From Deltaproteobacteria bacterium (GTDB lineage: Bacteria > Myxococcota_A > UBA796 > CAJQPC01): a stretch of 64,000 nt of DNA. Position 1 is the stretch's first letter. Each line of letters begins with the position of its first letter. Where the stretch lies: the NCBI GenBank assembly GCA_016717595.1, contig JADKFE010000028.1:1-64000 (forward strand). Reading direction: 5' to 3'. Positions 25,801 to 33,160 of this stretch are shown piece by piece. A program made the translations under genes and the position numbers. The notes beneath the pieces are model-generated. The model did no database searches. It had not been told where the DNA came from and was given only the letters and a program-made list of their open reading frames with translations.

Positions 25801-26564
25801 AAGAATCGTTTGACCGTCTCCGGGCGCACGGCGGCGCGGCGGATGAGATCGTCTACGGTCACGAGGCCCGCGGCGTGCTCGGTGAGGCGCTCGGCCAAGG
25901 CCCCACGCTCGGAGAGCGCGGCGTCTAAGGCGGCGAGCACGGTGCGGCGGCTGCCAAACGCGTCGAGCAGGAGCGGGAAGTCGGGGGACTGGGTCTTGGC
26001 GAGCTCAGCCAAGGCGCGCTCGGCGGCGTCGGCGCGCAGGCGCTCGGCTTGGGAGGGCTCCAGCACCTCAAAGCCGGGGTCAGAGCGGGTCTCGGCGGGG
26101 AACTCGCGCAGAAGACGCCCACAGAAGGCGTGAAAGGTGGAGATGCGCGCGAGGTTGAAGGTGTCGACGAGGTGGTCCACCGCGGCGATGAGGCGACGGG
26201 CGCGCAGATCTCCGTGGCGGGTGGTCAGCTCGTCCTGGGCCCGGCGCAGGGCTGAAGAGAGGCCCAGAAGCCGCTGGTAACAGCGCTCGGACATCTCTTC
26301 AGCGGCCTTCTCGGTGAAGGTCAACACCAAGACAGACTCGATGTCGGGCCGAGGCACACCGTCGCGCGAGACGGCGTCTTCTGCGATCTCCAGCAACAAC
26401 GCGACGTATCGTAGCGCCAGGGTGTGGGTCTTGCCCGCGCCTGCGCCCGCGCTCACGAGGATCTCGCGGTCGGTCGCCATCGCCTCACGCTGCGCCAGCG
26501 TGAGCTTCAGCGCGGGATCGGCCACGTCCAACCGGACCTTGGGCCCGCTCAGATCAAGCTGCAT
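22872..26564 (-). CDS. addA: AddA/RecB-like UvrD-family helicase with C-terminal PD-(D/E)XK nuclease
   Basis: About 1230 aa. ATG 26564 has AAGG at 7-nt spacing; a TTG two codons earlier is the alternative. Helicase motifs: Walker A SAGAGAGKTHTL near residue 42, LVLTFTEKAAEEM, DEFQDTD (motif II), LVGDAKQAIYGFRG, VHASKGLEFPVVI and YVAVTRAR. The C-terminal nuclease has LRGKIDRLWRDP and LDYKSEAV. A Cys at CPARWYRR plus late CRDCGFFKRGC (CxxCx6C) looks like a Fe-S cluster around the nuclease; classical AddA lacks one, while AddB has it. It processes double-strand ends for recombination, with the AddB-like partner 72 nt upstream on the same strand. Confidence 0.88.
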   Translation of the reverse strand: MQLDLSGPKVRLDVADPALKLTLAQREAMATDREILVSAGAGAGKTHTLALRYVALLLEIAEDAVSRDGVPRPDIESVLVLTFTEKAAEEMSERCYQRLLGLSSALRRAQDELTTRHGDLRARRLIAAVDHLVDTFNLARISTFHAFCGRLLREFPAETRSDPGFEVLEPSQAERLRADAAERALAELAKTQSPDFPLLLDAFGSRRTVLAALDAALSERGALAERLTEHAAGLVTVDDLIRRAAVRPETVKRFLTTEALPTLERIATVLSWVTREGFWAHDELKPLVEALQRLPDDPLRLYELYQRSLAILLRDGKVKGFTTWYDIDKADAWPRKELFKAAKEELGALAATLGDWPERYRLARRLPVRADGTLLDVLRALGRLFLAAQEHLQEALLDRGSLDFSELQARAARAIAEKPALVEQLQRRFRYIMVDEFQDTDEVQWSIVRAIGRPGGGPSDRIFLVGDAKQAIYGFRGSDVTVFRGAEAELGVKALEFPENFRSAPELIDWFNDLFTQVLGPTGRPGPAYEARYSPLRAAGPERDGSVRIVLHGEKTGAQSARAEAEAAASLLAAEILPDKGVYKGIDALNRALHPTPPIAVLLRSRTHLLIWEEALRRRGVAFVVAGGVGFWSRAEVVDLVNALDALANNDRLSLVGLLRSPLMGLTDQDIQDLYAQVLLDRFATRELPPGLSDRVYGAQSRLRRLAQLRYRVPAASLIEALVSGCAAWHLYQREDASGQAEANVRRLISKVNALHERGGGGVEEIARLLVRQVEQAQRESEASLTPAAARVVLMTVHASKGLEFPVVIVPGLAERSPPNTDPLIARRLDGRWSLACKVHDPESSIQERVDPGLYGELSQRRHEEELAEHKRLLYVAVTRARRHLVLLGSPTTKESGPEPRTWMELLELHHGKPLLTGPRMTVLDSGELDAAAQAPATPSPRPEAPGPDARRAVGAVPATIEVEISPSSLDLFMECPARWYRRHLLSVHEHVNRRQVRDEQLAAARGEVIHGLLEDDLAHDRAQARRRWEARAHAEGCTPAEVEDLLARLYEHLDRSAADPWLRRVLDAPGFAELPFRVPFHNLVLRGKIDRLWRDPDSGRWSVLDYKSEAVAGTLRDAAARHERQLLSYAWAASRILRSQGLPEVEGAQVYFTERAVPVELGPLGVEAQAEFEGLLDHISDVAAMSWSQVERLAVSTPRACRDCGFFKRGCKGYDPETEEREDDEASAT

Positions 26565-26636
26565 CGTCAAACCTTACGGCGGTGGTGGTCGAGATTGACC
26601 CAAGATCGCGCCGAAGACGGGCCCGGTTCGTCGCGG

Positions 26637-29600
26637 CTAGGTGGGGCGGGCCCGGCGTCGGCAAGGAGATTGGGTCACGACCACCACCGCTGCCGGCCCT
26701 CGCGCGTGGGGGGCCTGGAGACCACCTTCGGGGGGGCGCTCGGCGCGCTCGTGGGACACCCGGCACACCCGCGAGAAGTCGCAGTGTTCACAGTCGGCGT
26801 CGCGGTCTCCGGCGAGGGTGGGGTGAAAACGCCCGCGGCTGAGGCGCTCGGCGGCCCGGGCGGCGTGATCGAGGTAGGCCCGGCCCCGGGTGTGGTCAAA
26901 GATGGCCGGCTTCACTCGGGAGCCCGCGAGCTTCTTGACCAGCTCACCATCCCCAGACCAGCCCACCCGGCCCATGTCTTTGGGGGCCTTCATCTCGTAA
27001 TAACAGGCGGCGACGGGCTGGCCGGGGTTCGCCTGGGTGAGCGCCTCGGCGTACAGAACGGGCTGGATGAGCAGGCCACGCTCTAACCGTTTGGGATCTT
27101 GAACTTTGCCGGTCTTGTAGTCGGTGAGCAGGAGCCCGCCGGGCACACGGTCTACGCGGTCGATCTTACCCCGCACAGAGAGCGGGCCGACCTGGAGGCC
27201 ACGGAACTCGAGCTCTACGGCCATGGGCTCGGCGTCGAGGCCGTTCTCTTGTTCACGCTCTAACCAGCAGGCGAGCACACCTTTGGGCTCATCGTCGATG
27301 AGGCCCGCGACCCAGCGCGCGCGCTGCCAACGGAACAGCTCACGGTCGAAGTTGCCCTCAGCCTCGACGCGGTCAAACACCTCGGTGGCGGCGTCGTACA
27401 GCTCTTTGGAGAGGCGCTCTTGAGCATCGCCCGGGCGCACCGGGGCCAAGGCGCGGCGCTTAAAGAAGCTCTCCAGCACCTCGTGTAAGGCCGTGCCTCG
27501 GCGTGTGGCGGCGACCTCAGCGTTCCACTCTTCAGGCGGCCCCAGATGTAACACAGAGCTGAACCAGTACCGCGCCGGGCAGCGCAGGTACGACTCCAAC
27601 GAGGTGACGGCGAGCTCTTCAGGGGGCGTGGGTGGGGTCTGGAGCAGGCCGTCGCGGGGGCCGAAGTTGGCCTCGGCGGCCCGATCGGAGACGACCTCAT
27701 CGTGCAGCTCAGCGAGGGTGACGTCCGCGGCGGGCAGGAGCGCGCGCCACTCGGGCTCGTCTGCGGCGGCGCGCAGCGCGTCAGAGCGAGAGCGAGGCGA
27801 GGCGCCGTCGAGATCGACGTCATCGACCGCATAACGACCGAAGCTGCGGGCTTCAGCCTCGGCGGGCAGGTTGAGCGGGACGGAGAGCAGCTCCTCGACG
27901 ATCGGCGAAGGCGCCAATGTCTTGCCGTCTTCAGCGGCGGCCCAGGAGAGGGTGAGGCGGTCGGGCTCGGGGCCGCGCAGGGTGTTGCGCAGCAACGAAC
28001 AGAACAGGTAGCGGGCCTCGGCGACGGGATCGACGGGCTGGGCGTCGCGGAGGTTCTTGCGGGGCACCAAGAACGGCACGCCGGGCGGAGGTGGGAAGGC
28101 GCTGCGCACCAGGCCCCCGAGCCACAGCCGTTTGGGGTTGAGCCCACGCAGCTCCGCGGCGGACATCACCTGCACCCGGGTGGCCCCGGCCTGGCTTGGC
28201 TGCCACGCGCCGTCTTGAATCGTGGCCTCAAGCTGCTTGTAGAGCTCCATCGCCGGCCAACGATCGGCGGTGACGACGCGGAGATCCTGCACCATGCCGT
28301 CGAGCTGGCGGATCGTCGCGCCCCAGGCTTGAAGGTTCGCCCGGGCGACGTCTGGGTCTTCTTCACAGGCGCCGACACGCTGAGAGAGCCGCAGCTTGTC
28401 GGTCACGAAGAGCAGGCGGTCGCGGTACTCTTCAGCCGTGGCGGGCTGGGCGAGGGGCTCCATCCAGCCGGTGATTGTGCTGAGGAGATCAAGGCTTCGA
28501 GGCAGGTTTTTGACCTTCGCGTCGAGATCTTCACCTTTGTAGCGTAAGCCGAGCCAAGCCCGCAGCGGCGCCTCCCAGGTGGCCGGGTCACCGCCGCGCA
28601 CACCCGCGGCCCGGCACCACTCGGCCATCTGCGCGGGGCGCAGGGGCGGAGACGGGCGCACGAGCTCTGAGCGCAGCACGTCGAGGAGATCTTCAGCGGG
28701 GAAGTCGCGCAGGGCGAGGCGGGCGATGCGCAGGACAAGCCGGGCGACGGGGCTTGAGCCCAAGGGCTGACCGGAGGACAAGGCGAAGGGCAGGCCGTGG
28801 TCTTGGAACACGGCGCGCAGGCGGTCGGCGCGGGCGGAGAGATCGGCCAAGGCCACGACACAGTCTTTGGGTTTTACCCCGGCGAGCAGGGCGTCTTTGA
28901 CCTCACGGGCGATAAATCGAAGCTCGGCGTCGGGGTCGGGCAGGCGCGCGAGGCGCACGCGGCCGTCGCCGAGCTGGGCCCGGGCGAAGCTGTGTGGGTC
29001 ACCCTCGACCTGCAGCGGCGCGTCGCGGAACATGAGATCGGTGAGGTCGGGGTCGGACTCGCCGGGGTAATCGACGCCGGGCTCGACCTCAACGAGGCCG
29101 TCTGGGCCGGCGAGGACCACCCGGGCGTCCCCTTCGCCGACGAGCGCGTCAAACAGCTCTTTGCGCAGTCTGCGGGTGGCGGCGAAGGCCTTGAGCGACC
29201 AGGCCTCACCGTCGAGATCTTCGTAGTCAAAGAACCGCGCCGCGGCCTGCCCGGCGAGATCGACGCCGATCTCGAAGGTGATGATGACCTCGCAGCCCTC
29301 GTTCACCCAGGCCCGAGACAGGGCGATGAGCAGGTTTCTGCGCAGCGCCGTGGGCTGGAGCAGGTCGGAGACGACGACGGTGCGCTGGGCGCGTAACCAG
29401 TCGCGCAGGGCCGCCGGGGGGCGCTCAACCACAGCGAGCAGCTCACGAAAGGCCCGGGCGCGGGTGCGGTGGCCGGGCACACGCTCCACGGCGCGATCGA
29501 TGGCCGACATCGCCTCGCGCAGCTCGTCCTCGTGGGGGGCCCCGGCGATGGGGTCGCGGTCGGACTCCAAGGCCGCCTGGTGTAGCTGGGCGAGGGCCTG

Positions 29601-29966
29601 GCCGAGGGCGGGGGTGGCGCCCATCTGGCGCATCCAGGGGAAACGCTGGGGCGACTGCTCGATGACACGCTGGGCGATGAGCGCGAGGCTGCGGTCGGGG
29701 AGGATCGCCCGGCCCCCGCCGTGCCGCATGGCCAGCTCCTCCAAGAGCGCGGTGTAGACCTTGAGCTGGGGCTCAAAGGTGAAGCGCTCGGACTGGGCCT
29801 CACGAAGCTCACGCTCCAACGCGCGCTCGCCGAGGGGCGCGTCGGTGAGGTACAAGGCCGCCGGGCGCCCGACCCCGCTCACGGCGTCAGCGTGCAGGAT
29901 ACCGACGGGCAGCGCCTCACGGCGACGCCAGCGGGTGCGGCCAAGCAACAGCGTCAGTGAGCCCAT
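26637..29966 (-). CDS. addB: AddB-like exonuclease subunit
   Basis: 1109 aa from ATG 29966 (MGSLTLLLGRTRWRRREALP). The frame is open for 261 nt upstream, but that part is Arg/Ser/Pro noise. The N-terminal motor-like region has LLLGRTRWRR where AddB carries its Walker A, so the nucleotide-binding motif is absent or degenerate. The C-terminus has CPARYWFSSVLHLG, nuclease motif VRGKIDRVDRV with LLTDYKTGK, then DCEHCDFSRVC: the four-Cys Fe-S arrangement of AddB. It is immediately upstream of the AddA-like gene, as in AddAB operons. Expected role: nuclease and Chi-recognition-like subunit for end resection. The motor is probably inactive. Confidence 0.82.
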   Translation of the reverse strand: MGSLTLLLGRTRWRRREALPVGILHADAVSGVGRPAALYLTDAPLGERALERELREAQSERFTFEPQLKVYTALLEELAMRHGGGRAILPDRSLALIAQRVIEQSPQRFPWMRQMGATPALGQALAQLHQAALESDRDPIAGAPHEDELREAMSAIDRAVERVPGHRTRARAFRELLAVVERPPAALRDWLRAQRTVVVSDLLQPTALRRNLLIALSRAWVNEGCEVIITFEIGVDLAGQAAARFFDYEDLDGEAWSLKAFAATRRLRKELFDALVGEGDARVVLAGPDGLVEVEPGVDYPGESDPDLTDLMFRDAPLQVEGDPHSFARAQLGDGRVRLARLPDPDAELRFIAREVKDALLAGVKPKDCVVALADLSARADRLRAVFQDHGLPFALSSGQPLGSSPVARLVLRIARLALRDFPAEDLLDVLRSELVRPSPPLRPAQMAEWCRAAGVRGGDPATWEAPLRAWLGLRYKGEDLDAKVKNLPRSLDLLSTITGWMEPLAQPATAEEYRDRLLFVTDKLRLSQRVGACEEDPDVARANLQAWGATIRQLDGMVQDLRVVTADRWPAMELYKQLEATIQDGAWQPSQAGATRVQVMSAAELRGLNPKRLWLGGLVRSAFPPPPGVPFLVPRKNLRDAQPVDPVAEARYLFCSLLRNTLRGPEPDRLTLSWAAAEDGKTLAPSPIVEELLSVPLNLPAEAEARSFGRYAVDDVDLDGASPRSRSDALRAAADEPEWRALLPAADVTLAELHDEVVSDRAAEANFGPRDGLLQTPPTPPEELAVTSLESYLRCPARYWFSSVLHLGPPEEWNAEVAATRRGTALHEVLESFFKRRALAPVRPGDAQERLSKELYDAATEVFDRVEAEGNFDRELFRWQRARWVAGLIDDEPKGVLACWLEREQENGLDAEPMAVELEFRGLQVGPLSVRGKIDRVDRVPGGLLLTDYKTGKVQDPKRLERGLLIQPVLYAEALTQANPGQPVAACYYEMKAPKDMGRVGWSGDGELVKKLAGSRVKPAIFDHTRGRAYLDHAARAAERLSRGRFHPTLAGDRDADCEHCDFSRVCRVSHERAERPPEGGLQAPHARGPAAVVVVTQSPCRRRARPT

Positions 29967-30277
29967 TTTCGGCGTCGTGGGGGAGGTGGGTTGAAGAGGA
30001 GCGCGAGGCGGGAGCGAGGCGAAGGGGAGGCACGAAGAAGAAGGAGATGAGGAGAGGCGGTCAGCGGCGGGGCGTCGGGGACGAGGAGGCGCGGAGTCTT
30101 TTAGCCGATTGGCGGCGGAGCGGCGGCGGAAGGATCTCATCATATCCCGCTCTGCCCAGGCTGGGCGGCGCTCGGCGCGGTCGCCGTGGGGGGCGGTCAA
30201 AACATGGCCCTGTGGGGACAAGGACACGCTTGACCCGGCCCGCCGCGCCTGCCACCGTGAATGGGCGCGTCAAGGCC
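29967..30277. other. Intergenic region, 311 nt
   Basis: Lies between the NorD-like stop and the AddB-like start, both on the minus strand. Open frames here give Arg/Ser/Pro-rich translations and none has a ribosome-binding site. It should contain the addBA promoter on the minus strand, but I see no clear -10/-35 pair. A purine-rich tract (29992-30060) is the only compositional feature. Confidence 0.5.
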
Positions 30278-32302
30278 CTACTTGATGAGCCCTCTGAACA
30301 GCTCGGGCAGGCGCTCGGGCAGCAGATCGACGCTCTGCAACGACAAGGTGCGCCCGGGGCCGAAGATCTCGCCGAGCCAGGCGTCGTCGCCGTCGCTGCG
30401 CCGCAGGCTGATGGTGTGCACCTGCACGTTGTCCCGGGCGAGCTCCCGAACGGCCATCGCCGCGTCGAGCACCCCGTAGCGGCCGCGGTACTCCCCACGA
30501 TCTTCAGGTTTGCCGTCGCTGAGCAGGATCAACACCCGGCGGCCCTCGGGGCGGCGGGCGAGGATCGACCCGGCGTGCCGCAGAAACGCGCCCATTCGTG
30601 TGGCGCCCCCGGCGCGTAGGCTGCCCAGACGGCGTAAGGTGCGCTCGTCGTAGCCGTCCTCAAACCCCTTGAGACGCCACAGATTACATCGATCGGGCGC
30701 CTCGGAGTTAAAGCCGTAGAAGCTGTGCGGCAGGCCCAGAACACGCAGGCCCTCGGCGAAGAGGATCAGCGCCTCTTGCTCCATGTGGAGCACCTGACCT
30801 TGGGTAGATCCGGTGAGATCCACCAAGGTCATCACGCACAGATCCCGGCGTTGTCGCACAAATCGGCGGTAATAATCCTCTCTGGGCTGCTGCCCGGCGA
30901 CGAGGTCGGCGTAGGCGATGAGCGCGCGGTCAAGATCGATCTCGGGGCCGTCTTGTAAGCCGCCCTGCCAGCGCTCCTCTACACGAAGGGCCTCAAACCG
31001 GCGGCGAATTCGGGCGATGGCCTGGGCGTTCGCGGTGACGACCTTCTGATAGGAGGAGAGCGCCCCGGCGGGGGCCTCGGGGGTGAACACGCGGGTGTGG
31101 TTCACCTTGTACACGCCGGCCTGGTGATCCCACTCGTCATAGGCCGCGCCGCCGTCGTCTTCAGGGCGCGCGGGGCTCGCCGGGGGCTGATCTGCGGCGG
31201 CCGCGGCGGCTTTGGCCTGGGCCTCGTCTCGGGCGGGGCCATAGGCGGGCATCTTCGCCAGATCCGGCGAGGGTGGGCCGCCCAAGAGACGGTCTTTGAG
31301 GCGCTCGCGCAGGCCTTTGGGGCGCTCGGGGCTGGGCTGGGGCGGCAGGGGGATTTTTTTGGCGTTTCTCGCCATCGCCTCGTTGAGCAGCTCCATCGTG
31401 CGGCTCGTGCCCTTCATCCAGGCCGTCTCATAGGCCACGTCGCGGCTGAGATCGGCGAGGATCCACTCCGGCCGGATCACGCCGATCCACCACGGGATCG
31501 GCGGCGCGCCCACCCGCAGCCGCGCGAAGGTCTGGCGAAGGGACCGCGCCCGGCCCAAGACCACGAGCTTGGCCGCCTCAATCGACGGCGCGTTGTCTAC
31601 CGCCGCCACCGCCGCCGCCGTCTCCGCCCCGCCCGGGGGCTGTTTGGGCCAGTTGAGGTTCACCGTGAGGCCCGAATAAAACGGGATAAACACCTCAGGC
31701 AGCCCGTCTCGCGGCACCGGCGTGACGTTCACCCGCAGCTCACCGGCCTTCTCCACGAGGGGGATCTTGAGGAGGTCTTTGGCGATGCCCGGGTAACGGG
31801 TAGACCAATGGCGCAGCACCACCCGGGCGGCGAGCAGGTGGTAGATCGAGCGCAGCACCCAGTCACGATAGATCTCGGCGAGCACCTCACGCCGCTCTAA
31901 AAAGCCGAGCTGCAACAGCCCGAGCTGCATCAGGCCCATCGCCCGATACAGTCGCTCATCAAGCTCTGGCTCGGCGGGGGCGGGCACGGCGATGGGCAAA
32001 TACAGGGTGGTGCCGTCTGTGGCGGGTGGATCCGAGGCGGCGAGCTTCACGTCGAAGCCGCTCACGAGGCGTAACCACGCGCCCAGGCGGCGCTGCAGCT
32101 CGGCCAGGGTGGTGCCCACCTGCTTGCCGCTGTGGCTCAACACCCGCACCGGACGCGCGAAGAGCAGGGCGCTCAACAGCGCGCGCTCGGCCTCGGCGTC
32201 TTCAGCGGGGGCGAAGCCGAGCTCGGCCTCGGAGAGCCCGTACTCCTCCATCGTGAGGCGGTGGGCCTCCTCCGGCGTCGGCGGCCAGGTCGGCGCTCCC
32301 AA
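30278..32302 (-). CDS. NorD/CbbO-type von Willebrand factor A protein
   Basis: 674 aa, cytoplasmic. The N-terminal ~330 residues are helical. A disordered Pro/Ala/Asp-rich linker follows (~345-400), then a C-terminal VWA domain with the MIDAS motif DLTGSTQGQ, the Thr-loop GGATRMGAFLRHA and LILLSDGKPEDRGEY, typical of NorD/CbbO. These proteins pair with MoxR-family AAA+ ATPases (NorQ/CbbQ) as metal-insertion or activation chaperones, and the gene 12 nt upstream is exactly such an ATPase. Start TTG 32302 is tentative; ATG 32251 is the alternative. No nitric-oxide reductase or RuBisCO lies in the window, so the client protein is unknown. Confidence 0.82.
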   Translation of the reverse strand: MGAPTWPPTPEEAHRLTMEEYGLSEAELGFAPAEDAEAERALLSALLFARPVRVLSHSGKQVGTTLAELQRRLGAWLRLVSGFDVKLAASDPPATDGTTLYLPIAVPAPAEPELDERLYRAMGLMQLGLLQLGFLERREVLAEIYRDWVLRSIYHLLAARVVLRHWSTRYPGIAKDLLKIPLVEKAGELRVNVTPVPRDGLPEVFIPFYSGLTVNLNWPKQPPGGAETAAAVAAVDNAPSIEAAKLVVLGRARSLRQTFARLRVGAPPIPWWIGVIRPEWILADLSRDVAYETAWMKGTSRTMELLNEAMARNAKKIPLPPQPSPERPKGLRERLKDRLLGGPPSPDLAKMPAYGPARDEAQAKAAAAAADQPPASPARPEDDGGAAYDEWDHQAGVYKVNHTRVFTPEAPAGALSSYQKVVTANAQAIARIRRRFEALRVEERWQGGLQDGPEIDLDRALIAYADLVAGQQPREDYYRRFVRQRRDLCVMTLVDLTGSTQGQVLHMEQEALILFAEGLRVLGLPHSFYGFNSEAPDRCNLWRLKGFEDGYDERTLRRLGSLRAGGATRMGAFLRHAGSILARRPEGRRVLILLSDGKPEDRGEYRGRYGVLDAAMAVRELARDNVQVHTISLRRSDGDDAWLGEIFGPGRTLSLQSVDLLPERLPELFRGLIK

Positions 32303-32314
32303 CGGCGGGCCCGC

Positions 32315-33085
32315 CTAACCCAGCACGGAGCGGATCAGCTCGCGCAGGGCCTTGGACATCTCGGGATCATCGGTCAACGAGCCCACGAGGGTGCTCTCGC
32401 AGGCCTCGGGCAAGCTGAGCCCGCCGGTGACCAGGCGCGCGGCGTAGACCATCAGGCGCGTCGAGGCGCCTTCAGCGAGGCCGTGGGCGCGGAGGTTCCG
32501 CGAGGCGCGGCCCAAGCTCACGAGGCGCTTGGCCACATCCGGGGTGCAGCCCGACTCCGCGGCGACGATCTCCGCCTCGACGGCCTCGGGCGGGTAATCG
32601 AAGCTGAGGCTCACGAACCGTTGGCGGGTGCTCTCTTTGAGCTCCTTCGTCACCGACTGGTAGCCCGGGTTGTAGGAGATCACGACCAAGAAGCCGTCTT
32701 TGGCGTGAAGCTCCTCGCCGAGACGCTCTAAGGGCAAGCTGCGGCGGTCGTCGGTCAGCGGGTGGAGCACGGTCAACACGTCGGGCCGGGCCTCGACCAC
32801 CTCGTCCAAGTAGCAGATCGCCCCTTGGCGCAGGGCCGTGGTGAGCGGGCCGTCGCGCCACACGGTGGATCCGCCCTCTAAGGTGAATCGCCCGGTGAGA
32901 TCGGCGGCGCTGAGATCTTCTTGGCAGGCCACGGTGATCAGCGGGCGGTTGAGGCGCTCGGCCATGTAGCGCACAAACCGCGTCTTGCCGCAGCCCGTGG
33001 GGCCCTTGAGCAGCACAGGCAGGCGCATCTTCGCGGCCAGCTCAAAGAGCTGAACCTCGTTGTGGACGGGGCGGTAATAGACCAT
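32315..33085 (-). CDS. CbbQ/NorQ-type MoxR AAA+ ATPase
   Basis: About 256 aa from ATG 33085; ATG 33124 is possible, but the family normally starts with the tyrosine-rich YYRPVHNEV. Motifs: Walker A LLKGPTGCGKTRFVRYMA, ACQEDLSAADLTGRF, Walker B CYLDEVVEA, HPLTDDRRSLP, SYNPGYQSVTKELKESTRQR with the Arg finger, and the C-terminal RNLRAHGLAEGASTRLMVYA of CbbQ/NorQ. It forms ring-shaped motors that remodel client enzymes together with the VWA protein encoded next to it. The macroglobulin genes end 75 nt upstream on the same strand, raising the possibility of one transcription unit. Confidence 0.9.
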   Translation of the reverse strand: MVYYRPVHNEVQLFELAAKMRLPVLLKGPTGCGKTRFVRYMAERLNRPLITVACQEDLSAADLTGRFTLEGGSTVWRDGPLTTALRQGAICYLDEVVEARPDVLTVLHPLTDDRRSLPLERLGEELHAKDGFLVVISYNPGYQSVTKELKESTRQRFVSLSFDYPPEAVEAEIVAAESGCTPDVAKRLVSLGRASRNLRAHGLAEGASTRLMVYAARLVTGGLSLPEACESTLVGSLTDDPEMSKALRELIRSVLG

Positions 33086-33160
33086 TCCGTTGGCTCCGGC
33101 GGGGACGACGCCTAAGCGTAGCATCCCCGGGCGGGCGCCGCCTCGCTCGGCGTGCGGCGC

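Noticed and set aside
22872..29966. Anti-phage defence island around the helicase-nuclease pair
   Set aside because: The gene pair fits a chromosomal AddAB recombination complex, and no restriction, abortive-infection or mobile genes lie nearby.
30278..33085. Assignment of the AAA+/VWA pair to denitrification or carbon fixation
   Set aside because: The proteins match the NorQ/NorD and CbbQ/CbbO families, but no nitric-oxide reductase or RuBisCO gene is present; only the chaperone class is supported.
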